Shown piece after piece: positions 33,728-41,732 of a DNA stretch of 64,000 bases. The position numbers and the translations under genes were made by a program. The notes beneath the pieces were generated by a model. The model worked only from the letters and a program-made list of their open reading frames with translations. It did not search any database and was not told the DNA's origin. Numbering within the stretch: the stretch's first letter is position 1; each line of letters opens with the position of its first letter. Source of the stretch: an uncultured Gemmatimonadales bacterium (GTDB lineage: Bacteria > Gemmatimonadota > Gemmatimonadetes > Longimicrobiales > Gaopeijiaceae); NCBI GenBank assembly GCA_937919655.1, contig CALFPJ010000026.1, forward strand, positions 1 through 64,000, given 5' to 3'.

Positions 33728-34664
33728 GCCTCACCCTGTGGTCGTGCGTGATCTCACACGCACCTTCGGGGACTTCACAGCCGTGGATTCCGTGACCTTC
33801 GACGTCGAGCCAGGTGAGATCTTCGGATTCCTGGGGCCGAACGGCGCGGGCAAGACGACCACGATCAAGATGCTGACGGGCCTGCTCGCCCCCTCCGACG
33901 GCGACGGCCACGTGGCGGGCTTCGACATTCGGACCGAGCGGGTACAGATCAAGCGCAACATCGGCTACATGTCCCAGCGTTTCTCGCTCTACACGGACCT
34001 CACGGTCAATGAGAACATTGAACTCTTTGCGGGGCTTTACGGCGTACTTGGCGCCCGGCTCGCGGAGCGACGCGCATGGATTTTGGCTCTATCCGAACTT
34101 GAGGACATGGGTGACAAGCTCACCCAAGACCTCCCCCTCGGCTGGAAGCAGCGACTGGCGCTCGGCTGTGCGATGGTTCACGAGCCGCCCATCCTCTTTT
34201 TGGATGAGCCTACGTCAGGCGTGGACCCGGTGGCACGGCGGCGCTTTTGGGATCTCATTGACGATCTATCCCGGTCCGGCACGACGATCTTCGTCTCTAC
34301 GCACTACATGGAGGAGGCGGAGTACTGCCATCGCCTGGCCCTCCTCAACCGCGGGCGTTTGATCGCGATGGACCGGCCGCGGGGACTGCGAAGCCGCGTG
34401 GTAGAGCCCATCATCGAGGTGAAGACAGACCACGCTGCCCTCGCCGTGGAGGCCCTCACCGGCACCCCTGGCGTGCTGGACGCGGCGATGTTCGGACGCG
34501 AGTTGCACGTGACTGTGAGCGACGAAACCCAAGGCACGGAGATCATCCGGCGCACGCTGGCCGCCGCAGGCCGCGAGATCGAGCGCATGACCTCCATAGA
34601 GCCGTCTCTCGAAGACGTCTTCGTTTCACTCGTGCGCGCCGAGGGCGGCGCTGTGGTCGGCTAA
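33720..34664 (+). CDS. ABC-2 exporter ATPase, second half (YbhF C-terminal-like)
   Basis: A 314-residue ATPase with Walker A GPNGAGKTTT, Walker B ILFLDEPTSGVDP and a degenerate signature LPLGWKQRLALG instead of LSGG, exactly the asymmetry of the second YbhF half. ATG 33720 overlaps the preceding stop region by 8 nt; the frame upstream of it is inside the first ATPase gene. The two ATPases probably form a heterodimer. Confidence 0.93.
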   Translation: MTKPHPVVVRDLTRTFGDFTAVDSVTFDVEPGEIFGFLGPNGAGKTTTIKMLTGLLAPSDGDGHVAGFDIRTERVQIKRNIGYMSQRFSLYTDLTVNENIELFAGLYGVLGARLAERRAWILALSELEDMGDKLTQDLPLGWKQRLALGCAMVHEPPILFLDEPTSGVDPVARRRFWDLIDDLSRSGTTIFVSTHYMEEAEYCHRLALLNRGRLIAMDRPRGLRSRVVEPIIEVKTDHAALAVEALTGTPGVLDAAMFGRELHVTVSDETQGTEIIRRTLAAAGREIERMTSIEPSLEDVFVSLVRAEGGAVVG

Positions 34665-34668
34665 GACG

Positions 34669-35790
34669 ATGAAAATGGGCCGCCTACTCGCGATGGCACG
34701 CAAGGAATGGATTCAGCTCAAGCGAGATTCCCGCAGCATGATCCTGGCCTTCGCGCTGCCGACGTTCATGGTGGTGTTTTTCGGGTACGCGATCTCGTTC
34801 GACATCAACGACATCGGGCTGGCCGTACTCGACAACGACCGGACCCAGGAGAGCCGCGAACTGGTCGAAGCGTTCGTGTCGAGTGGGTACTTCAACGTGA
34901 GCGAAAGGCTCGAGTCGTCCGCCCAGATTGAAGATCGTCTCACCCGCCGCACCGTGCTCGGGGTTCTCACGATCCCACCCGGATACTCCGCCGACCTCGC
35001 CGCCCCGGGGCGAAGCGCGCAGATCCAGCTGCTCTTCGATGGGAGCGACGCCAACACGACAACAATCGCGATGAACTATGCCGACGCGATCGTCTCTAGG
35101 CACAGCGCCACCCGAATCACCGGCGGCCGGAGTCTGCGGCTCCCGGTCACGCTCGAACCACGCATCTGGTACAATCCCACCCTCGAAAGCCGACACATGA
35201 TCGTGCCGGGGCTGATCGCGGTCATCATGTCGATCATCGCCGCAATGCTGACAGCGCTCACGATCGCGCGCGAGTGGGAACGGGGCACGATGGAACAGTT
35301 GGCCGCGACGCCCGTCGGACGACTCGAGGTGGTGCTCGGCAAACTCCTTCCGTACCTCGCGATCGGTTTCTTCGACGTCGTCACGATCGTCGTGACGGGA
35401 ATGCTGATCTTCGGGACGCCGTTTAACGGAAGTGTCGTCCTACTGGGCGTCCTCACCATGCTCTTTCTGGTCGGTGCCCTGGGGTTGGGGATGTTCATTT
35501 CCGCCGCGGTGAAGTCGCAAGTGCTTGCCACGCAGGTGGCGATGGTCGCCACGTACCTTCCTGCCGTGCTGCTCTCCGGCTTCATCTTCGACATCGCGTC
35601 GATGCCTACTTTTTTGCGGGGTGTCACGTATTTGATCCCGGCCCGGTACTTCATCACAGTGACGCGGGGGATCCTGCTCAAAGGCGTGGGCGCTGATGTT
35701 CTTTGGGTTCAAGCGATCCTGATGGTCGTCTACGCTGTGGTCGGGCTGGGTCTCGCGACGATGACCTTCAAGAAGGAGCTGGAGGCATGA
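34669..35790 (+). CDS. ABC-2 permease (YbhS/YbhR-like), first
   Basis: A 373-residue permease: N-terminal helix (MILAFALPTFMVVFFGYAISF), a large periplasmic domain (about 45-180), then five helices in the C-terminal ABC-2 core with the REWERGTMEQLAATPVG motif and LPAVLLSGFIFDI. Starts 4 nt after the ATPase stop and overlaps the second permease by 4 nt. Confidence 0.92.
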   Translation: MKMGRLLAMARKEWIQLKRDSRSMILAFALPTFMVVFFGYAISFDINDIGLAVLDNDRTQESRELVEAFVSSGYFNVSERLESSAQIEDRLTRRTVLGVLTIPPGYSADLAAPGRSAQIQLLFDGSDANTTTIAMNYADAIVSRHSATRITGGRSLRLPVTLEPRIWYNPTLESRHMIVPGLIAVIMSIIAAMLTALTIAREWERGTMEQLAATPVGRLEVVLGKLLPYLAIGFFDVVTIVVTGMLIFGTPFNGSVVLLGVLTMLFLVGALGLGMFISAAVKSQVLATQVAMVATYLPAVLLSGFIFDIASMPTFLRGVTYLIPARYFITVTRGILLKGVGADVLWVQAILMVVYAVVGLGLATMTFKKELEA

Positions 35791-36914
35791 GCGAGTGGCG
35801 GTTGAAAGTGCACCGAATCCACCGGATGGTGGTCAAGGAGATTCGCCAACTTTTCCGCGATCCAAAAACGAAGCGCATCATTTTCGCGGCACCTGTCGTT
35901 CAGTTGATCCTCCTCGGCTACGCGGTCAACACGGACGTTCGCAACGTCCCCACCGCCGTGGTCGACCACGACGGGACCGTCGCCTCCCGTGAGTTCCTGG
36001 CGGCCTTCACGGGCTCGGGATATTTCGACGTGGTCTCGACATCTGACCGCTCGGCAGATCTGGGGATCGCGCTTGACGAGGGCCGCGCCGTCGTGGCGCT
36101 CGAGATCCCCGCCGGATACCAAGCGGATCTCCTGGCTGGTCGAAGCCCCGTCGTGCAGCTCCTCGCCGACGGCACGAACTCAAACACAGCGACCATCGCG
36201 CAGGGTTACGCGGCGAAGATCGTTCAGGAGTTAGGACTCCGAATCGCGTCCGAGGCGAGGGGTGGACTCACCCTTCCGGTGGATGTGCGCACCAGGGCGT
36301 GGTTCAACCCGGCCCTGGAGTCGCAGGTCTACAACGTACCCGCCGTGATCGGCGTGATCGTGCTTCTCATGTGTCTGCTCCTGACCTCCATGGCCATCGT
36401 GAGGGAGCGGGAAGTCGGCACGCTTGAGCAACTCTTGGTTTCACCGCTGTCGGCGGGCGAGCTGATTCTCGGCAAGACGATACCCGTGGCAGGGATCGCG
36501 ATGTTGCAGTTGGGGATCGTGACGGCCGTCGCTTTGGTCTGGTTCGACATCCCTCTGCGGGGATCTGCTTTCGTCCTGATTTTTGCCGCAGCCTTATTCA
36601 TCTTGGCCGGCCTGTCAGTCGGACTGTTCATCAGCACGATCAGCTCCACCCAGCAGGAAGCCTTCCTCACGATGTACCTGTTCCTGCTGCCCGCCATCAT
36701 CCTCTCTGGCTTCTTCTATCCTATCGAGACGATGCCGCCGGGCTTCCGGGAACTCACCGTCATCAATCCGCTACGGCACTTCCTGGAGATCGTGCGTGCG
36801 GTCTTCTTGAAGGGCGCGAGTATTGGCGACCTGTGGACTCAGTTCGTGACGCTGGCCGTGATGGCTGTGGCCGGGCTGGTTTTGGCCACAAGCCGGTTCA
36901 AGCGCACGCTGTAG
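35787..36914 (+). CDS. ABC-2 permease (YbhR/YbhS-like), second
   Basis: A 375-residue permease similar in layout to its neighbour: RIIFAAPVVQLILLGYAVNTDVRNVPTAVVDHD, periplasmic domain, then REREVGTLEQLLVSPLSAGELILGK and AIILSGFFYPIETMP. Together the two permeases and two ATPases make the exporter core. ATG 35787 (ATGA overlap) is preferred over 35703. Last gene of the tetR operon. Confidence 0.92.
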   Translation: MSEWRLKVHRIHRMVVKEIRQLFRDPKTKRIIFAAPVVQLILLGYAVNTDVRNVPTAVVDHDGTVASREFLAAFTGSGYFDVVSTSDRSADLGIALDEGRAVVALEIPAGYQADLLAGRSPVVQLLADGTNSNTATIAQGYAAKIVQELGLRIASEARGGLTLPVDVRTRAWFNPALESQVYNVPAVIGVIVLLMCLLLTSMAIVREREVGTLEQLLVSPLSAGELILGKTIPVAGIAMLQLGIVTAVALVWFDIPLRGSAFVLIFAAALFILAGLSVGLFISTISSTQQEAFLTMYLFLLPAIILSGFFYPIETMPPGFRELTVINPLRHFLEIVRAVFLKGASIGDLWTQFVTLAVMAVAGLVLATSRFKRTL

Positions 36915-36950
36915 GGGCGGGGGCGGGGCACTGAGTGAGGCAAGGCGGCG

Positions 36951-36979
36951 TTGACACTATTTCAAGTCTGAAGTATCAT
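36951..36979 (+). promoter_or_regulatory. Sigma-70-type promoter for the dioxygenase/esterase pair
   Basis: TTGACA (36951-36956), exactly 17 bp, TATCAT (36974-36979). Predicted start near 36986, which favours the coding start at 37044 over the ATG at 36987. Confidence 0.75.
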
Positions 36980-37043
36980 CTTTGCGATGACTCGTGCCAC
37001 CTCGAATGCCGGCGTATTTGCTAGCAGTTGCACCAGGACAACG

Positions 37044-38117
37044 ATGACCACCCGACTCACAACCCGCGGCTTCCACCACATCACGATGGTGTCGAGCAGC
37101 GCGACTCGGACCCTGTCGTTTTACCGAGATCTACTCGGGCTCTCTCTCACCAAGAAGACCGTCAACTTCGACGACCCAAGCGCGTACCACCTCTACTTCG
37201 GAAGTGAAGGAGGTCAGCCCGGCACGATCCTGACCTTCTTCGAGTGGCCCCACGCCCGTAAGGGACAGTGGGGCGCTGGCGGCGTGCATCACCTGGCCCT
37301 CGGCGTGTCGACACTCGACGGCCTCCTCAAATGGAAGCGTCGCCTGGCGGACGCTGGCGTCCCGTCGAACGGCCCGATTGATCGCGGCTACTTTTTTTCG
37401 CTGTACTTCGCCGACCCAGACGGTCAGATCTTGGAGATCGCGACCGCTGGCCCCGGCTACGCGATCGACGAGCCCGCTGACGCCCTCGGGCAGCAGCTCC
37501 TGATCCCACCAAAAGAGCGTTTGTCCGGCGGACGCGACGAGCAGGGCTTTGCAGCCTCGACCTACCCAGAGCCTGTCCCCCTGATCACGCCAGACATGCA
37601 CTTGGACGGCATCCACCACATCTCGGCGATAACCGACCAGCTGGAGCGCGCCGGAGACTTCTACGAAGCTGCCCTGGGGCTCAAGCTGGTGAAAAAGACC
37701 TACAATCAGGACGACGGCAAAACGAAGCATTACTTCTGGGCCGACTACGATGGCGCAGAGGTGAGCCCACACTCGTCGCTCACGCTCTTCGACTGGAGTG
37801 CGTCGACCCTTCGCGAGCGCCCGGGGGTGGGACAAACACATCACATCGCCTTCCGAGCCGAAAACGCCGAGCAGCAGCTCGAATGGCGCGAGCATATTCT
37901 TGAGTTGGGCGTGGACGTGAGCCCGGTCATGGAGCGCACATACTTCAAGAGCATCTACTTCCGCTCGCCCGATGGCCTGCTCTTGGAGATCGCGACAGAC
38001 GGGCCAGGCTTCGCCGTGGACGAGCCCGCAGCCACCCTCGGCACAACGCTAAAACTCCCGCCTTGGCTGGAGGCCGAACGCGAAGACATCGAGAAGACAC
38101 TCACACCGCTTCCGTGA
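37044..38117 (+). CDS. Ring-cleaving dioxygenase, VOC superfamily (MhqO/MhqE type)
   Basis: A 357-residue protein of four VOC modules in two halves. Metal-ligand positions are visible in each half: FHHITMVSS and GVHHLALGV with DPDGQILEIAT, then IHHISAIT and THHIAFRA with SPDGLLLEIAT. In Bacillus, MhqO/MhqE enzymes act on hydroquinones and help survive quinone stress. AGGA lies 8 nt before ATG 37044. Downstream esterase overlaps by 4 nt, matching the mhqED pairing. Confidence 0.9.
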   Translation: MTTRLTTRGFHHITMVSSSATRTLSFYRDLLGLSLTKKTVNFDDPSAYHLYFGSEGGQPGTILTFFEWPHARKGQWGAGGVHHLALGVSTLDGLLKWKRRLADAGVPSNGPIDRGYFFSLYFADPDGQILEIATAGPGYAIDEPADALGQQLLIPPKERLSGGRDEQGFAASTYPEPVPLITPDMHLDGIHHISAITDQLERAGDFYEAALGLKLVKKTYNQDDGKTKHYFWADYDGAEVSPHSSLTLFDWSASTLRERPGVGQTHHIAFRAENAEQQLEWREHILELGVDVSPVMERTYFKSIYFRSPDGLLLEIATDGPGFAVDEPAATLGTTLKLPPWLEAEREDIEKTLTPLP

Positions 38118-38812
38118 CGGACCTGGAGCGCGTAGACTCAGCTTACCCCCAGGTTGATCTCCTGACCCATACCACATTGCTCCAATACGACATTCGCCGA
38201 CCGGCTGAGAACGCCGACGGAGGTACCGTCGCGGTGCTCCTGCACGGACGGGGTAGCCACCGTGGGGACCTGCAGGCGCTGCACCCGGCCCTCCCGGAGA
38301 GTTGGGCGCTCATTACGCCGCAAGCACCCTACCCAGGGCATCCCTGGGGATACGGGTCGGGGTGGGCGTGGTACCGATATGTCGAAGACGATCGCGTGAT
38401 GGAGGACACGCTGACGCAAAGCCTCGCTTCGCTGCACGCCTTCCTCCTAGAGGTGCCGCGGATCGTGGGGTTTCAGCCCGGTCGGATCGTGCTGGGAGGC
38501 TTCTCACAGGGCGGCACCATGAGTATGGCGTACGCGCTCACGCGCCCCGGGAAGATCATGGCAGCGCTCAACTTCTCCGGCTTCATCCCTGCCTCCCTTG
38601 AGGTGCCGTTCTCGGCTATGTCACCGGGGACCGCACCCATCTTCTGGGGCCACGGTCTACGCGATCCGGCGATTCCATTCGAGCTCGCGGTGCGCGGACG
38701 GGCCAAGTTCGATGCAGCGAGTGTTCAGTATCACGCTGCAGACTATGACATCGGCCATTGGATCGTGCCGGAAGAGGTCAGGGACGCGGTGGACTTCGTG
38801 GAGTCGCTCTAG
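38114..38812 (+). CDS. Phospholipase/carboxylesterase (MhqD type)
   Basis: A 232-residue alpha/beta hydrolase. Nucleophile elbow GGFSQGG (around residue 139), acid in GLRDPAIPF and histidine in YDIGHWIVPEEV are intact; the early VAVLLHGRGSHRGDL supplies the oxyanion loop. GTG 38114 overlaps the dioxygenase stop (GTGA). Likely works with the dioxygenase on quinone or catechol products, as in MhqD. Confidence 0.88.
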   Translation: MTDLERVDSAYPQVDLLTHTTLLQYDIRRPAENADGGTVAVLLHGRGSHRGDLQALHPALPESWALITPQAPYPGHPWGYGSGWAWYRYVEDDRVMEDTLTQSLASLHAFLLEVPRIVGFQPGRIVLGGFSQGGTMSMAYALTRPGKIMAALNFSGFIPASLEVPFSAMSPGTAPIFWGHGLRDPAIPFELAVRGRAKFDAASVQYHAADYDIGHWIVPEEVRDAVDFVESL

Positions 38813-38874
38813 AAGGGCTGGTCGCGCACCGCTCGACTGCCGCCGTGCTGATGCTTCGGGGGCACGCGACGCGA

Positions 38875-39360
38875 TTACTCCTTCTTCGCCCCCATCTGCT
38901 GTGGCAAGGTCAGGAGTTCGAGGACCTTGTAATTCCGGTCTCCGGCCGGCAGCCGCAGCGTGACCTCATCACCCTCCGATGCACCCAAGAGCCCCTGACC
39001 GATGGGCGAGGCAAGCGATACCTGGCCGGCGTCCAGATCGATGAAGTCCCCGGCGGTAATGGTGAAGTTGAAGTCATCACCCGTATCGAGATCACGGATC
39101 ACGACCTTTGACCCGAAGCCGACCTTGTCGAAGACCATGTCCGTGATGTTGATCTTGGACAGTTCTGTCATTCGGGTGGTCAGGTGATTCAGGCGAGCCT
39201 CGATGAAGCCTTGGCGCTCCTTGGCCGCCTTGAACTCCGAGTTCTCCCGCAGGTCGCCGTGCTCGAGAGCGATCTTGATCCGCTTCGGGAGGTCGACGTT
39301 CAGCTCCGTGCTCAACGACACGATCTCGTTTTCGATCTTGTTGCGGATTTCCTCAAGCAT
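38875..39360 (-). CDS. greA: Transcription elongation factor GreA
   Basis: A 161-residue GreA: N-terminal coiled coil with the family signature ALEHGDLRENSEFKAAKERQGFIEARL (about residues 32-58) and a C-terminal FKBP-like domain with SPIGQGLLGASEGDEVTLRLPAG. It rescues backtracked RNA polymerase by stimulating transcript cleavage. ATG 39360 with GAGGT six bases upstream; a longer in-frame reading to 39945 crosses a different gene. Confidence 0.95.
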   Translation of the reverse strand: MLEEIRNKIENEIVSLSTELNVDLPKRIKIALEHGDLRENSEFKAAKERQGFIEARLNHLTTRMTELSKINITDMVFDKVGFGSKVVIRDLDTGDDFNFTITAGDFIDLDAGQVSLASPIGQGLLGASEGDEVTLRLPAGDRNYKVLELLTLPQQMGAKKE

Positions 39361-39515
39361 CGGATTACCTCGCGCTAGGTCGGGAGAATGGCGAACCCAA
39401 CGGCGGCACAGCTGGGTGAAAAGGGAGCGCCGCCCCGGCCTGAGCCGAAGCGGCGTCACACCCATAGAATACGAACGGCTGCCTCGTCGGGGAAGCGTCC
39501 GTGAGCTGGCGCCGC

Positions 39516-40537
39516 TTATTCGGCCCGCAACCCCTCGACCGGATCGACGCGGCTCGCCCTGCGCGCGGGAATCCAACTCGCCAAAGTGGCCACCGCGGTA
39601 AGCAGGAGCGCCGTGGCTCCGAACGTCATGGGATCCGTCGCGGTCACACCGAACAGCAGGGATGCGAGCACCCGACTCATCGCCCAGGCACCGACGAGCC
39701 CGGCAGCGACTCCTAGCCCGGTCAAGCGCAGCCCCTCGCCCACGACACCCCTGAGCACCGTCTGCGCCGGCGCCCCGAGCGCCATGCGCACGCCAATCTC
39801 CTGCGTCCTGCGACCCACGATGTATGCGATGACCCCGTAGATCCCCACGGTGCCAAGCAAGAGCGCGATGCCGGCCGCGATGCCGAGCAAAAGCACCGTG
39901 AACGACGTCGCAGCCATCGAGTCCTCGACCAATATCCGTGACCAAGCACCACCACCGGGTGTGCGCCCCTCGCGATGTGATCCTGGTCAGTGAACAGACG
40001 CCCCACCTCGGGCTTCACGCCGAGGAGTGAGAAGTAATTTCCGGTGACGGCTTCCGCTGGAAGTACTTCGACGCCTGCGTCGGAGCCGGCTTGTAAAAGG
40101 ATGAGCTGGGAGCCCGCAACACCCGTGAACACGTCCTCCGAGGCCAGCCGCAGGTCTTCGCAGTCAGGATAGGACAGGGTGCCATGAAAGAAACCCTCCT
40201 GCGCTTCGGACACATCGACGAGTGACTCGGGATCCTCGTACGGCAGGTCCCGAATGATCACCGCGTTGACCAAGCTGTCCACAAACCCCTCCCATCGTCC
40301 CAGCTTGTCGGTCACGAGACCTGCCCGTTTCCGATCGTATTTTCTCGATTGTCCCGCGTAACGCAGGCAGATGCCGAGCGACGTCCGCACATACCACGTC
40401 CGGGCACTCCAGACCCCCGAAGTCGCTCGCTCCGCGAACTCCTCTTGCAGGTCGCCAAGAATGGCTTGGGCGCGGGGCGTGGGTGGGAGCACCGCCTCAA
40501 GAAGGCGGCTGACCCAACGCGGCGGGTTCGTCTTCAC
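39516..40537 (-). pseudogene. ADOP permease with prefix domain, internally deleted
   Basis: GTG 40537 overlaps the PadR stop (GTGA), the normal PadR-ADOP arrangement. The product starts with a permease prefix domain (PPRWVSRLLEAVLPPTPRAQAILGDLQEEFAERA), but the first transmembrane helix is largely missing and the periplasmic domain breaks off at VVVLGHGYW. At about 39930 the sequence jumps, in a different frame, to VEDSMAATSFTVLLLGIAAG and continues as the intact last three helices to SRVDPVEGLRAE. Roughly 1.4 kb of a normal 2.4-kb gene is gone. Confidence 0.8.
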
Positions 40538-40866
40538 GACGGATCCAGGGCCTCTTCCAAGCCGTCCCACAGATTAAGCAGGGCCGCACGTGATTTCTGG
40601 AGTTCCGCCAGTCCATCAGGCGTCAGGCGAACCACGCGCCGAGGGCGCCCACCTCGCTCCGGACTCGCGTCGGAGAGTTCGGACTCGATCCACCCCTTCC
40701 CTTCCAGGCGGTCGAGCGTGACATAGACGGATCCCCTTGAGACCCTGCGGCCGACGGTGGTGTCCAGCTCCTTCATGAGCTGCATCCCGTACGCGTCGTC
40801 GCCAAGCCGCATCGCGGCCAGAAGAAGCATCTGCTCGAACTCGCCGAGGTATCCATCTCTGCCCAT
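40534..40866 (-). CDS. PadR-family regulator of an ADOP permease
   Basis: A 110-residue winged-helix regulator: YLGEFEQMLLLAAMRLGDDAYGMQLMKEL, then RRVSRGSVYVTLDRLEGKGWIESE and the RRVVRLTPDGLAELQ tail. ATG 40866 is chosen because paralogues begin just there and because an earlier ATG (40881) lies in the inverted repeat that is probably its operator. The permease it should control is a pseudogene, so it may now regulate only itself or other loci. Confidence 0.9.
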   Translation of the reverse strand: MGRDGYLGEFEQMLLLAAMRLGDDAYGMQLMKELDTTVGRRVSRGSVYVTLDRLEGKGWIESELSDASPERGGRPRRVVRLTPDGLAELQKSRAALLNLWDGLEEALDPS

Positions 40867-40878
40867 AACAGCCCCGCC

Positions 40879-40920
40879 CATACAAAGGTCTTCGGATCTA
40901 TTCCGACTTTGTATGACAAA
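40879..40920 (-). promoter_or_regulatory. Likely PadR operator
   Basis: CATACAAAG (40879-40887) and CTTTGTATG (40907-40915) form a perfect 9-bp inverted repeat, 19 bp apart, directly upstream of padR. The right arm is itself part of TTTGT-ATG-ACAAA (40908-40920). Position and symmetry fit autoregulation by a PadR dimer. Confidence 0.6.
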
Positions 40921-41118
40921 TACGGAACGCGGCCGGCGCAGGTTTCGAACTTCGTCTCCGCGACCAGGGTCGGGCGAAACTGTGGCATAGCACGCCGCCA
41001 TCTGCGTCCATGCCCCAGAAAGGGACAGGAGACCCACTTCGGGCGGCCTCGAGCGCGCTCCTAATGGCCTGTTCTATAAGCGGCAGGACACCAACTTCGT
41101 CCGGCCAAACGCCCGCGC

Positions 41119-41610
41119 TTAGTCTCGCGGGTCCCCTTCAGCGAGTACCGCCTGACGTCGGGCTTCGCGGTCGGCCTCCACAGCCTCGCGAATCGACTCG
41201 TTCTTACGAGCGAGAATCTGGCCGGCAAACAGCGCGGCATTGACGGCCCCGGCCTTGCCGATGGCAAAGGTCGCAACGGGAACACCGCGCGGCATTTGCA
41301 CCGTAGACAGCAAAGAGTCCAGCCCGTCGAGCGACCAGGCCTTCATAGGGATTCCCAGAACTGGAAGCATCGTCAGCGACGCGAGGACGCCCGCCAAGTG
41401 TGCGGCGCCGCCGGCGGCCGCGATCAACACCTCCAGGCCCCGAGCCTCAGCCGTCTGCGCGAACTCCGCGGCTTCGTGCGGCGTACGATGGGCAGACAGG
41501 ACGCGCACTTCACATGGAATTCCCAACGCCTCAAGCGTGGAAACACACGACGCCATGGTATCCCAGTCCGACTTGGAGCCCATGACGACACCGACCATCG
41601 CTTCGGCCAT
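41119..41610 (-). CDS. purE: N5-carboxyaminoimidazole ribonucleotide mutase (PurE)
   Basis: A 163-residue PurE converting N5-CAIR to CAIR in purine synthesis. Family motifs VVMGSKSDWDTM (residues 8-19) and VLSAHRTPHEA (about 38-48, catalytic His), and AAAGGAAHLAGVLASLT are intact. ATG 41610 has GAGGCG upstream; ATG 41625 is a weaker alternative. No purK beside it. Confidence 0.96.
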   Translation of the reverse strand: MAEAMVGVVMGSKSDWDTMASCVSTLEALGIPCEVRVLSAHRTPHEAAEFAQTAEARGLEVLIAAAGGAAHLAGVLASLTMLPVLGIPMKAWSLDGLDSLLSTVQMPRGVPVATFAIGKAGAVNAALFAGQILARKNESIREAVEADREARRQAVLAEGDPRD

Positions 41611-41732
41611 CGTATTTCGCCTCATTCGCGAGTAGTGTTGACAACGACCAACCAGGAAGGCAGGCACGATGCACATACGGAACATGAGGGTCAAGACCCT
41701 GCCACATTTTCGCCAAGAGGTCCTTTGACGCC

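Noticed and set aside
39361-39945. N-terminal extension of greA
   Set aside because: It overlaps the ADOP pseudogene in another frame, and GreA's conserved start is at 39360.
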